In this document: one piece after another, positions 42,242 to 53,127 of the stretch
Numbering within the stretch: the stretch's first letter is position 1
How the letters are laid out: each line of letters begins with the position of its first letter
Assembly: GCA_964035575.1 (NCBI GenBank)
Contig: OZ037845.1
Coordinates: 1,612,001 to 1,676,000 of the forward strand
DNA length: 64,000 nt
Source of the DNA: Rhynchopus sp. YZ270_cl-10
Lineage: Eukaryota > Euglenozoa > Diplonemea > Diplonemida > Diplonemidae
Reading direction: 5' to 3'
Translations under genes and position numbers: made by a program
The notes under the pieces: generated by a model
Told to the model about the DNA's origin: nothing
Seen by the model: only the letters and a program-made list of their open reading frames with translations
The model's database searches: none

Positions 42242-45200
42242 ATGAACCCTCTCCGTGCTCTCACGCTCCTCACTGTGTATGCGGTGAGCGCCACCAGTCT
42301 TGTAATCCCTACGTACTGCTCGGTCCAGGGACCGCTCTGTGACTTGGAACTGACCGAGTGCAAGCAGGGATACACCTGCACGAAGGACCCCACATGCGCC
42401 CCTGGTGACAAGTGTGAGGCGTGCTGTGTGCTTGACACCCCTGTGCCTGCTCCCACTTTCTGCACCAACCAGGGACCTACCTGTGGACACGGACTCCCCG
42501 ACTGCAAGCTCGGCTACACCTGCACTGTTGACCCCAACTGCCGTGACCTTGAGTGCGAGAGGTGCTGTGTCCTCGACACCCCTGTGCCTGCTCCCACTTT
42601 CTGCACCAACCAGGGACCCACCTGTGGACACGGACTCCCCGACTGCAAGCTCGGATACACCTGCACTGTTGACCCCAACTGCCGCGACCTTGAGTGCGAG
42701 AGATGCTGTGTGCTTGACACCCCTGTGCCTGCTCCCACTTTCTGCACCAACCAGGGACCTACCTGTGGACACGGACTCCCCGACTGCAAGCTCGGCTACA
42801 CCTGCACTGTTGACCCCAACTGCCGCGACCTTGAGTGCGAGAGATGCTGTGTGCTTGACACCCCTGTGCCTGCTCCCACTTTCTGCACCAACCAGGGACC
42901 CACCTGTGGACACGGACTCCCCGACTGCAAGCTCGGCTACACCTGCACTGTTGACCCCAACTGCCGTGACCTTGAGTGCGAGAGGTGCTGTGTCCTCGAC
43001 ACCCCTGTGCCTGCTCCCACTTTCTGCACCAACCAGGGACCCACCTGTGGACACGGACTCCCCGACTGCAAGCTCGGTTACACCTGCACTGTTGACCCCA
43101 ACTGCCGCGACCTTGAGTGCGAGAGGTGCTGTGTGCTTGACACCCCTGTGCCTGCTCCCACTTTCTGCACCAACCAGGGACCCACCTGTGGACACGGACT
43201 CCCCGACTGCAAGCTCGGATACACCTGCACTGTTGACCCCAACTGCCGCGACCTTGAGTGCGAGAGATGCTGTGTGCTTGACACCCCTGTGCCTGCTCCC
43301 ACTTTCTGCACCAACCAGGGACCTACCTGTGGACACGGACTCCCCGACTGCAAGCTCGGCTACACCTGCACTGTTGACCCCAACTGCCGTGACCTTGAGT
43401 GCGAGAGATGCTGTGTGCTTGACACCCCTGTGCCTGCTCCCACTTTCTGCACCAACCAGGGACCCACCTGTGGACACGGACTCCCCGACTGCAAGCTCGG
43501 CTACACCTGCACTGTTGACCCCAACTGCCGTGACCTTGAGTGCGAGAGATGCTGTGTGCTTGACACCCCTGTGCCTGCTCCCACTTTCTGCACCAACCAG
43601 GGACCCACCTGTGGACACGGACTCCCCGACTGCAAGCTCGGCTACACCTGCACTGTTGACCCCAACTGCCGCGACCTTGAGTGCGAGAGGTGCTGTGTGC
43701 TTGACACCCCTGTGCCTGCTCCCACTTTCTGCACCAACCAGGGACCTACCTGTGGACACGGACTCCCCGACTGCAAGCTCGGCTACACCTGCACTGTTGA
43801 CCCCAACTGCCGTGACCTTGAGTGCGAGAGGTGCTGTGTGCTTGACACCCCTGTGCCTGCTCCCACTTTCTGCACCAACCAGGGACCTACCTGTGGACAC
43901 GGACTCCCCGACTGCAAGCTCGGCTACACCTGCACTGTTGACCCCAACTGCCGTGACCTTGAGTGCGAGAGGTGCTGTGTCCTCGACACCCCTGTGCCTG
44001 CTCCCACTTTCTGCACCAACCAGGGACCCACCTGTGGACACGGACTCCCCGACTGCAAGCTCGGCTACACCTGCACTGTTGACCCCAACTGCCGTGACCT
44101 TGAGTGCGAGAGATGCTGTGTGCTTGACACCCCTGTGCCTGCTCCCACTTTCTGCACCAACCAGGGACCTACCTGTGGACACGGACTCCCCGACTGCAAG
44201 CTCGGATACACCTGCACTGTTGACCCCAACTGCCGCGACCTTGAGTGCGAGAGATGCTGTGTGCTTGACACCCCTGTGCCTGCTCCCACTTTCTGCACCA
44301 ACCAGGGACCCACCTGTGGACACGGACTCCCCGACTGCAAGCTCGGCTACACCTGCACTGTTGACCCCAACTGCCGCGACCTTGAGTGCGAGAGATGCTG
44401 TGTGCTTGACACCCCTGTGCCTGCTCCCACTTTCTGCACCAACCAGGGACCCACCTGTGGACACGGACTCCCCGACTGCAAGCTCGGCTACACCTGCACT
44501 GTTGACCCCAACTGCCGTGACCTTGAGTGCGAGAGGTGCTGTGTCCTCGACACCCCTGTGCCTGCTCCCACTTTCTGCACCAACCAGGGACCCACCTGTG
44601 GACACGGACTCCCCGACTGCAAGCTCGGCTACACCTGCACTGTTGACCCCAACTGCCGTGACCTTGAGTGCGAGAGATGCTGTGTGCTTGACACCCCTGT
44701 GCCTGCTCCCACTTTCTGCACCAACCAGGGACCTACCTGTGGACACGGACTCCCCGACTGCAAGCTCGGCTACACCTGCACTGTTGACCCCAACTGCCGC
44801 GACCTTGAGTGCGAGAGGTGCTGTGTGCTTGACACCCCTGTGCCTGCTCCCACTTTCTGCACCAACCAGGGACCTACCTGTGGACACGGACTCCCCGACT
44901 GCAAGCTCGGTTACACCTGCACTGTTGACCCCAACTGCCGCGACCTTGAGTGCGAGAGGTGCTGTGTGCTTGACACCCCTGTGCCTGCTCCCACTTTCTG
45001 CACCAACCAGGGACCTACCTGTGGACACGGACTCCCCGACTGCAAGCTCGGCTACACCTGCACTGTTGACCCCAACTGCCGCGACCTTGAGTGCGAGAGG
45101 TGCTGTGTGCTTGACACCCCTGTGCCTGCTCCCACCTTCTGTTCCGCTCAGGGACCTACCTGCGACGTGGAACTGACCGAGTGCAAGCAGGGCTACACCT

Positions 45201-45583
45201 GCACGAAGGACCCCACCTGTGCCCCTGGCGACAAGTGTGAGGCGTGCTGTGTGCGTGACGACGTGCCCGCACCCACCACCTACTGCAGCAACCAGGGCCC
45301 GACCTGTGGTCTGTCGCACGACGCATGCAAGGAGGGCTACACCTGCACTGCCGACCCCACCTGCGACAAGAGCCCTGAGCAGTGTGAGAGCTGCTGTGTG
45401 AGGGACACGACCACGCCGTGCTGTGCTGCTGTGCCGACGTGCAAGGAGGGCTTCAAGCAGAAGAAGCGCCCTGTGTGCCACTCGCAGAACCCTGAGCGCT
45501 GCTACGTGACCGAGCTGTGCTGCACGAAGATTGCGTGCAAGCACATTAAGCTCAGCAGCACCGACGCTGACGATGAGGAGTAG
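42242..45583 (+). CDS. Secreted tandem-repeat cysteine-rich protein
   Basis: 1113 residues from the ATG at 42242, chosen because it starts a good signal peptide (MNPLRALTLLTVYAVSATS); the frame is open further upstream, but that part is Pro/Ser-rich. The mature protein has one divergent cysteine module, then 19 repeats of 47 residues (42428-45106), two more divergent modules and a Cys-rich C-terminus ending in acidic DADDEE. Each repeat has eight cysteines spaced C-x6-C-x6-C-x5-C-x5-C-x4-C-x2-CC, separated by a TPVPAPT linker. No membrane span or anchor signal is visible. Such a rod of disulfide knots would suit an extracellular matrix, adhesive or coat role, but I recognise no named family and propose no function. 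No introns are evident. Confidence 0.88.
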   Translation: MNPLRALTLLTVYAVSATSLVIPTYCSVQGPLCDLELTECKQGYTCTKDPTCAPGDKCEACCVLDTPVPAPTFCTNQGPTCGHGLPDCKLGYTCTVDPNCRDLECERCCVLDTPVPAPTFCTNQGPTCGHGLPDCKLGYTCTVDPNCRDLECERCCVLDTPVPAPTFCTNQGPTCGHGLPDCKLGYTCTVDPNCRDLECERCCVLDTPVPAPTFCTNQGPTCGHGLPDCKLGYTCTVDPNCRDLECERCCVLDTPVPAPTFCTNQGPTCGHGLPDCKLGYTCTVDPNCRDLECERCCVLDTPVPAPTFCTNQGPTCGHGLPDCKLGYTCTVDPNCRDLECERCCVLDTPVPAPTFCTNQGPTCGHGLPDCKLGYTCTVDPNCRDLECERCCVLDTPVPAPTFCTNQGPTCGHGLPDCKLGYTCTVDPNCRDLECERCCVLDTPVPAPTFCTNQGPTCGHGLPDCKLGYTCTVDPNCRDLECERCCVLDTPVPAPTFCTNQGPTCGHGLPDCKLGYTCTVDPNCRDLECERCCVLDTPVPAPTFCTNQGPTCGHGLPDCKLGYTCTVDPNCRDLECERCCVLDTPVPAPTFCTNQGPTCGHGLPDCKLGYTCTVDPNCRDLECERCCVLDTPVPAPTFCTNQGPTCGHGLPDCKLGYTCTVDPNCRDLECERCCVLDTPVPAPTFCTNQGPTCGHGLPDCKLGYTCTVDPNCRDLECERCCVLDTPVPAPTFCTNQGPTCGHGLPDCKLGYTCTVDPNCRDLECERCCVLDTPVPAPTFCTNQGPTCGHGLPDCKLGYTCTVDPNCRDLECERCCVLDTPVPAPTFCTNQGPTCGHGLPDCKLGYTCTVDPNCRDLECERCCVLDTPVPAPTFCTNQGPTCGHGLPDCKLGYTCTVDPNCRDLECERCCVLDTPVPAPTFCTNQGPTCGHGLPDCKLGYTCTVDPNCRDLECERCCVLDTPVPAPTFCSAQGPTCDVELTECKQGYTCTKDPTCAPGDKCEACCVRDDVPAPTTYCSNQGPTCGLSHDACKEGYTCTADPTCDKSPEQCESCCVRDTTTPCCAAVPTCKEGFKQKKRPVCHSQNPERCYVTELCCTKIACKHIKLSSTDADDEE
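42428..45106 (+). repeat. 19 x 141-bp coding tandem repeat
   Basis: Exactly 19 units of 141 bp (2679 bp). The protein sequence is the same in every unit. DNA differences appear confined to about six synonymous third positions (for example CGT/CGC, AGA/AGG, CTT/CTC, CCT/CCC). The period also keeps two other frames open, including one of more than 1100 codons on the opposite strand. Confidence 0.93.
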
Positions 45584-46788
45584 GTGTTTTGACTTTGTCC
45601 CTGCCCTGCTCCGTCCTTTGGATGATTGAATATGCCCTCCCACCTTCACCTTCACATTCCCATCCCGATCACCCATTTCAGATATTGGCACACCTGCTGT
45701 GTCACGACTCTGAATTGCCCCAGAATAGGCCTGACTGAAAATGTCTACGTTTGAGACGTGCAATATCTACGCAGAAGGAAGTGACTCAAATCTGCACCTT
45801 TCGTGCATCTTTTTTGGGTGAACCCTATTAACGCGGAGTTGCGACGTCACTGTCATCAGATGCAGGCTTCAGTAAGTACTTATTCGCTTTCATTTTATTG
45901 TCATTATTTTTTTTGTTTTGTTTCCCCCCTCTTCGCATGCCTTTATCATTTTACGGAGTGGGCACCGTGCACACAGTCTGAGTGATGATTTTCTACAATG
46001 CCTTGGGTGCCTTGGCCCTGAACATTGCATTTTTTTTTTTTTGAGTACGCGAGTCTTTGGGTACTCTTATTCAAACCCCCTTTTTTCATCAGATGTAAAC
46101 CACGAAATGGATGTACCAAAGTACACTGTTCACAAGAGGGCTTTACCTTTTTTTTTTTTTTTTTTTTTTTTGCTCGACTGATGTGCACGACCCTGTCTCC
46201 TTAGTTTTTGTTTATAGAAAAGAACGCGTTTAAAATACTCATTTTTTCATGAATTCATTGGACAGATTGCAATAACAATTTGAATACGTACACATTACGC
46301 CACATGCACAGTGTTGTGTGTCGTTATGTTGTTCAAATGTTTTGCACCTTTCTGAAGCTTCCTCCTACTCATATTCATTAAAGTCGTATATGAGACGCGA
46401 ATCTTTTCTCGGTGAGCATGAGAGTCTTGTGTTCATCTTACCTGCGGTTTTTTTTATTTTTATTTGTTGCCTTTTATGAATTTATTCCTTTAGTAGAAGC
46501 CATTCCGGATGTTATTTACTCCAGACAACGCGCTTCGATGTTGCAGAAAACAGATTTGAAAACGATGTGTGCTAGAATCATGCATTTTCCAAACCTTTTT
46601 CACTGAATACTAAAAAAGCAACGCACCCCATCCCCCTCATGATTTTCCCTACCAATTTCCCCGATTTTCCCCGAACCCAACTCAACCTTCCCCCCTAAAT
46701 TACGCCTTCTCCTTCTCCTTCTTCCATCCATAGTACAGAGGGCTACGGCCAAGAGAGGGCATTGACTGCCCCTTAGCAACACTACAAG
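45584..46788. other. Spacer with two short modules
   Basis: No gene seen. Contains a GTACACTG module (46121-46160, after GATGTAAACCACGAAATGG as at 31318) and a TTCATCTTACC module (46412-46442). The end has CCATCCATAG, an acceptor-like site about 50 bp before the adaptin start. Confidence 0.5.
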
Positions 46789-49700
46789 ATGATGGGCGCG
46801 TTGAGCGAGCGGATCGCGGCAGAGTTCCAGAAGCGGACGAAGAAGACGGACGGAAAGTACTTCAACAACCCTAAGCGTGGAACCAAGCGCGACGAGCAGA
46901 GCGAGCTGAAGGAGGACCTGAACAGCAACGACATCTCCCGGCAGAAGGACGCCGTGAAGCGCATCATTGCGAACATGACTGTGGGGCGCGACGTGAGCCC
47001 GCTCTTCACGGATGTGGTGATGGTGTCACGCACAACGAACATGGAGCTCAAGAAGCTTATCTATCTCTACATCATGGCAAACGCGAAGTTGAAGCCCGAA
47101 ACAGCAATCCTCGCTGTCAACACCTTCATCCAGGACAGCCAGCCCAGCAGCCCTGTCATCATCCGTGCCCTTGCGATCCGCACGATGCTTTGCGTCAGGG
47201 TCGAGAACATGGACCAGCACTGCTCCCTCCCCCTCCGTGCCGCGCTCAAGGACGAAAGCGAATACGTCCGCAAGACGGCTTGCATCGCCGTGCTGAAGCT
47301 CTTCCACGCAAACCCAAAGTCCTGCGAAGACCAAGGCTTCATCGACATCCTCAAATCGCTGCTGACCGACAAGTCGCCGATGGTTGTCGCCAACGCAGTG
47401 GTGGCGCTCAATGAGATACGAGAGAACTCCTCCTTCGACACAGAGCTCACCCCTGCCCTCGTGTCGCGCCTCATGAGCACCATGGGGAAGTGTGCAGAGT
47501 GGGGGCAGGTCAGCATCCTCGACTTCGTGTCGAAGCATGTGACAGATGCGACCGGTGCAGAGAGCATCATCGAACGCATCCTGCCGCGCCTGCAGCACAG
47601 CAACCATGCGGTGGTGCTCAGTGCCTTCAGGTGCATCGTCGCCAACCTCGATGTGCTTCCGGAGGAGCGCAAGCGGGCGGTGCTGTCGAAGCTGACACCG
47701 TCGTTTGTGTCGCTCATGAACGCGCCCGGTGAGACACAGTACGTCGCGCTGCGCAACATCCAGCTGCTCATGCAGAAGTACACCGGCCTCTTCACGAACA
47801 AGGACGTGAAGGTGTTCTTCTGCCACTACACAGACCCCACCTGCGTCAAGCTTGAGAAGCTCAACATGCTCCTCCGTCTCTTCAACGAACGCAACGCGCA
47901 GGTCATCCTCCGCGAGCTGCGAGAGTACTGTGAGGAGTGCGAGCCCGTCTTCGTGTCCAAGAGCATTGAGGCGCTTGGGTCTTGCGCCGTGCGCATGGAG
48001 TCGGCAGCAGTCAATGTGGCAGAGATTCTTGTGAACCTGGCGCAGAAGCAGCACCTTGTGCAGCCGACGCTTGGAGCCGTCAAGGACGTGCTCAGGAAGG
48101 TTTGTCCCAAAAAAATACCATACCCATACCATATCCCAACCAAAGGGCACTTTGTATCCCTTCAATAAAAAGGACCCCTCAACACCACACCATCTCACAT
48201 CACACCACAGTACCCCGACATGTTCCTCGACATCCTCCCCCCCATCCTGGAGGCCATCGAGGTGGACGCAATGGAGGACACAGAGGCAAAGTGTTCGCTC
48301 ATCTGGTGCATGGGCGAGTTTGGCGAACAGCTGCCCGAGGTGAAGGAGAAGCTGCTCTACTTCGTGGAGACGTTCGAAGACCACCCGACACAGACGCAGG
48401 TATGGCATAGCGTTGCTCACACCACTGCACCACCTCACCACAGCTGGCGACGCTCACGTCCACGGTGAAGTTCTTCCTCCGTGACGGAGTCAACAACGAG
48501 GAGATGCTCAATGTATGTGAAACACCATAGTGCACGCAGACACCATACGCCATACACCATACACAGGACGTGCTGCGTAAGGCAACCGCGAACGGCAACC
48601 CCGACCTGCGCGACCGTGCCTACATGTACTGGCGCATGGTGTCGAACGAGAAGAACGCAACCAAGCTCAGCTCCTTCGTCATCGGTAAGAAGCCGCCGAT
48701 CCGTGCGGAGGGCGCAGACGAGCTGGACCCCAGCCGCCTGAACGAGCTGCTTGCGAACTTCAACACTGTGTCCGCGGTGTACCACAAGGCACCGGCAGCC
48801 TTCCTGCGTCGCTACGGACTGGAGGACGAGCCCGTGGATGAGGAGGATGACGACGATTTCAACGAGACGGAGGAGCTCACTGCCGCAGACGACACCTCGC
48901 CCACAGTCATCACGACGCCCACAGACCTCAGCGGCACAGCCTCCTCGCAGCCCAGCACCTACACACCCACGCCCTACGCAGAGAAGAAGCCTGCACTCGA
49001 CTTCTTCGACTTCGGCCCCTCCACAGCAGCACCCACACCAGGTGAGCTCCCGCAACTGCTCGACCCCGCACAGTGCGACGGCCTGCGCCTCTGCGGTCGC
49101 TTCGACGCAGATGAGGACAAAGCCGTGCTGCGCCTAGAGTTCACCAACACTACGAACGCACCTATGAGTAACTTCGCCATCCAGTTCAACACAAACCTGC
49201 ACGGTCTGAAGCCTACGCCGCTTGGCTTCCAGCAGATCGACGCACACATGACGCAGCCCACGACTCTTGGTCTTGTGCACGTCCCCGAGCACGTCAACAA
49301 GGCGACAGCAGACGTCCAGATCGCCTTCAAGAACTCCTCAGGGACGTACTACTGCACGCTTGAGTCGCCGCTAGACGGGTGCCTCGCAAAGGGAGGTGGC
49401 ATGAGCAAGGCAGACGGCTTCATCCCCCGCTGGAAGGAGCTCACGCACATGCAGAAGTACGAGGTGAACGTGCCGAACCCACAATCCCTGCAGGCATCCA
49501 TGCAGGCAGCGTGCTTCGCGCTCGTGGGTGCCAAGGCGCCGTGTGCGTACTACTCTGCACGGACACTGGCGGGTGGCAACATCTTGGTAGAGAGCTGTGA
49601 AAAGCCTGGTTCTCAAATGGTCACTTTCACCGTCAAGTCGGAAGACCCGTATGTCATTCACAGCTTATATTACGTTATCTTTTTACGACCGTATCGTCAT

Positions 49701-49863
49701 CAGTGTACACCACGGTCTCTTGGATACGAGCATTCCGTTGCACGAGGGGGGGTTTTTTTTTTGTCAACACGTTTATCTTTTTACTGACTACAACACCACA
49801 CCACACCACAGTATCTACACCGCGAAGTGGGTTGCCGCAGGGCTGCAGAACGCCACAAGCTGA
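46789..49863 (+). CDS. Beta-adaptin (AP-1/AP-2 large subunit), 5 exons
   Basis: Exons 46789-48099, 48211-48399, 48444-48512, 48567-49648 and 49812-49863 join in frame to about 900 residues; all introns are GT-AG. The trunk begins LKEDLNSNDISRQKDAVKRI, then IANMTVGRDVSPLFTDVV and MELKKLIYLYIMANAK, highly characteristic of AP-1/AP-2 beta. The trunk (to about residue 600) is followed by an acidic hinge (DEEDDDDFNETEE) and a beta-appendage (about 670-900) ending YTAKWVAAGLQNATS. It would link cargo-bound adaptor complexes to clathrin at the trans-Golgi, endosomes or plasma membrane. The hinge is short, and I see no canonical clathrin box (LLNLD type). AP-1 versus AP-2 cannot be decided; many protists have one shared beta. 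An ATG codon directly follows the first (MM). Confidence 0.95.
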
Positions 49864-51659
49864 CGAAGACGCTTTGAGGTAGAGCGGAGTTAGGTTTGAG
49901 AATGGAAAGGGGTGAAAATGGGGTGGGAAGGGGCGAGGGGAAGAGTTGTGTGTTTTTTCTTTCTTTTTATGATGTGTGCACCAGCGGCACATTCATCTTT
50001 GTTTTCGTTATTTTGTGATGCCACGTGTACCATTTTGTTATGTGTTCTCCCCCCCCGCTTCGCTGTGTTCGTTGGTCGAACATAAGCAAAAAACGTTTAA
50101 AAAACACACACACACACACACACTAACATCGATCCTAGAAATTGCCACACCCGCCCTACCACAGGGCAGCTGTGTGTGGCAACGTTCCCTGCGTCCCGTG
50201 AGGTGTCTTCACGTTATTAACTTCCCCTTTTAGATGGGTGTGCAAGAAAAGCATATTCCATCAAGATTTTCTTTCGGAATATTTGCTGGCGGCGGAATGG
50301 CTCCATCTTTCATTCTTTTTTGGACGCTAAACCCTACCTTCACCAACCCCATTACCTCGGAACACTTTCTCCTTCCCCCCGCCCTTGAAACAGCATTTCA
50401 TCTAGCTTTTGTGCTTTCCCCCCCTCCCGTCTTGAGATTCTCTCTTGTGTGGCTTGGTTTTGTCTTTATATGTCTTGTGGTTCATGAGCCACGAAGTTCG
50501 CGTAGAACGAAAAATAAGGAAAAGAAAAAAATCTGGTAGAGTATTGTTTTGCGTTTTGTGTTGCGTTGTCAGCAGAGTAACACAATGGCACTTGTCATGA
50601 CATGGTAAACACATGTTGCAAGCACAGTAACAAACATAAAGCGTTAACGAGAACTTCTTGTCAAATGTGCTTGTCATGTCAGGACAGGTGTCGTCGTGAA
50701 GTTGAATAAGGAGCGGTGGGGGTGTGGTCTGGACGTGGGGTGCCAAACATAAACCCCTTCTTTGAGTGCCTGCGTCCTCTGGTGCCCTGTGAGGCGTTTG
50801 CATTTTCAACTTTCCCCCCTTTTTGTGCCAACACGTTGTTAAACCAACGACCAAAAAGGCAGCAAAAACAAAAACAAAATAATCTTGGGACAGTGACAAC
50901 TGTGGGGGGTAGCAATAGAAGGGTTTGCTACCTCTTTTTTTTGTGTGTGGATTATGGATGGCACAGAATGGAGAAGGCGAGGGAGGAGGGGGGGGACGCC
51001 CACTGAAGGTGGCGTTTGAGACAAAAAAACGCAAACAAAAACGAGACAAAGCATTTTCAGAAAAAAAAAACAAAAAAACGTCACCAAAAAAGGACGGAAA
51101 AAAATGCGACAGTTATAACAACCAAAACAAAGCACCGTTGTCGACCACATCATTCTGCATACACATTCCTCTTCCTGCAGCCCGCTCCTTTCTGTGACTC
51201 AAGCGTGCTCCCACACGATAACGATAGTGGTACGTACATATGTGTACACGAGAGTGACATTCATCTTGTTTCTTTCCAAGATGACTCAACACGAGACGCT
51301 TGGGTTCTGTTAATTGAGCAATCAACGAAAAAGCATTTTTTTCCTTTTACTTCTATGAGAGTTACTATTTACTATTACTATTCTGCCGCCACTTGACACC
51401 ACAGTGCCACAACGCTACTAAGATTGCACCACCACACCACACCAAGGGCCATATTCTGCGCAAGAATTACCCTCACTAGGCATCCTCCACACCACACCAC
51501 GTACCTTGCAGAGATCCAACGGGTTGCAACACATCCACATACGCTCCTATACCACCCACACCCCTACTCCCACACCCCTTCCCTCCCCTTCGCCTCTCCA
51601 CTTCTCACTTCCCACCCTTCCCTCCCCCAACCCCTCTGCCCCTCTGCCCCCCTAAATGA
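49864..51659. other. Spacer without a recognisable gene
   Basis: Contains a hairpin module (TGTGC/GCACA then TTCATCTT, 49971-50000), a CA microsatellite (about 50103-50122), a CTTTCAACT-type module (about 50770-50820) and a GATAACGATAGTG module (51216-51272). The last 250 bp are rich in CCACAC, with CTTGCAG near 51512 as a possible acceptor. Confidence 0.5.
51216..51272 (+). repeat. GATAACGATAGTG hairpin module, copy 2
   Basis: GATAACGATAGTGGTACGTA, then ATGTGTACACGAGAGTGACA and TTCATCTTG. The outer arms ATGT/ACAT pair. Matches 35948-36008. Confidence 0.55.
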
Positions 51660-52427
51660 ATGTCGGATCAGAGCAGCAGCGCTGAGTTTGAGGAACGAGA
51701 AGAGCGTCTGAAGGAGCGTTTCCTGGAGCTTGAGGATGTGACGGACAGCGATGGGTGGGAGGCGCACGTCATCGGTGAGGAGGACGAGGAGGAGCGCGCA
51801 CAGCGTGAGTCGCGCGAACGGAGCCGTCAGCGTGAGGAGGAGCAACGCGCTGCAGAGCTGGCTGCGATTCAGGAGATCTACAAGCGTGCGAGCAAACGCG
51901 CCTTCCGCAGACTCAAAAACCTTCCGGAACCTGGTCCTGGCTGCCACGACACCGGCACCGGTGAAGAAGAAGAGGAACGCCGTGCACACTTCCCCGGCGA
52001 GGTCGAAGAAACCAACGACATCCCCCACTACGCCACCTCCAAACAGACCTTCGCTGCAGGCAACAGCGGTGGTGCATACACCTCAGGTGTAACCTGCCCT
52101 CTCGCTGCGAGCGGCGCTGGGATGCTGAAACGCTCCTATCGACGCCGCAGGCGACGTGGCATCGCAGCACTCATGCGAGCACGCACACGATGCGGCACAG
52201 AAAATGCCTCAGGTGACTCCCACTTCGACATCACCCCGTACCCAGACAGGGAGGAGGAGGAGGATGACGAAGACGTCTACGGTGGTGGCGTGCGCAAAGA
52301 GGCAGGGCTCGCACGCCCGTATCATACAGACACAATACCACCCCCGTCGCCGGCAACGTTGATGTGTTCTGCAGCTGTGCCCCACCCACCAAAGGAGGCA
52401 GACGCAATAGCAGCGCTGTTGCTTTAA
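51660..52427 (+). CDS. Charged hypothetical protein
   Basis: 255 residues from the ATG at 51660. Residues 1-80 are Glu/Arg-rich and probably a helical coiled coil (FEEREERLKERFLELED, then RESRERSRQREEEQRAAELA). A basic patch with five consecutive Arg codons lies near residue 160, an acidic run (EEEEDDEDV) near 205, and the C-terminus is Pro-rich and low complexity. No signal peptide or membrane span. I recognise no domain. Codon composition matches the neighbouring genes and the CCACAC-rich leader resembles other gene starts, so I regard it as real. Charged composition would suit a nuclear or RNA-associated protein, but that is a guess. Confidence 0.7.
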   Translation: MSDQSSSAEFEEREERLKERFLELEDVTDSDGWEAHVIGEEDEEERAQRESRERSRQREEEQRAAELAAIQEIYKRASKRAFRRLKNLPEPGPGCHDTGTGEEEEERRAHFPGEVEETNDIPHYATSKQTFAAGNSGGAYTSGVTCPLAASGAGMLKRSYRRRRRRGIAALMRARTRCGTENASGDSHFDITPYPDREEEEDDEDVYGGGVRKEAGLARPYHTDTIPPPSPATLMCSAAVPHPPKEADAIAALLL

Positions 52428-53127
52428 AGGGAGAAATGGAACCATGGGGTGGGCTGGGGTGGCAAATACGTAGTATACATGATACGCAGCGGTTTTACGT
52501 ACAATGCGTATAATACGCGATACGTGGGGGGGCACTAGCCAGGGGGGTAGTCACGTATTTGCCACTACAGGTGGTGGGAGGGGGGAAGTAGTTAGGAATT
52601 GTACATAACAGTAGTGGAGGATGGGGTAGGAGGTGGTGGTTGGAGTTGGTGATCTGTGCCTAGCTTTGTATGGGGTGACAAGTGCAGGGGTCTAGGTTCA
52701 TATGACCAACTTCTATCTCTTTTGTTGAGTGTGTCATAGAAAGTGGTGCGTTTCTGTGCATCATTTCTCGCCTTTTAAGGGTGATACTGTCTGCACAGAA
52801 CGGAAATAGTGATGACTTTTTGCTTCAAGCAAAAATATAATATGCCCAGTTTTTTTTCTTCGCCGGTGCAACAAAAAAAAGTTTGAGTTACGGTTTTGAG
52901 GTTTTCCCCAACCCCCACCCTCACAATTTGCTCTTGCATTTCTATGTATTTTGCAACGTGAGGGGAGGGCGGGGGGTGCAAAAAAAAAAGATATGCAGAA
53001 GAACTCCGAAATTTAGGGAAAATAGGGGAAATGGAAGCAACAGCACTTTGCCAATTGTTGGCACCTCACTCGGCCTTCCCCCTGCTCACTACCCTCACAC
53101 CTTACACCTTACAGACAAACCCACACC
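52428..53127. other. Spacer with a small foldback
   Basis: A short foldback lies at 52459-52565 with ends GTGGCAAATACGTAG and CACGTATTTGCCAC. The rest shows no gene. Just before the next gene, CTTACACCTTACAG is an acceptor-like site 13 bp upstream of the ATG. Confidence 0.5.

Noticed and set aside
42405-45176. 923-codon alternate + frame
   Set aside because: Frame-shifted reading of the cysteine repeat; no start context or independent conservation.
42230-45763. Open frame of 1177 codons on the - strand
   Set aside because: It is the antisense of the 141-bp cysteine repeat; periodicity and high GC keep it open. The + frame has a signal peptide and conserved cysteines.
47026-48441. 471-codon - strand frame over adaptin
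   Set aside because: Antisense of a clear beta-adaptin exon; it follows GC-rich codon bias.
50234-50539. 101-codon hydrophobic + frame
   Set aside because: AT-rich, codon use unlike neighbouring genes, no recognisable domain or conserved context.
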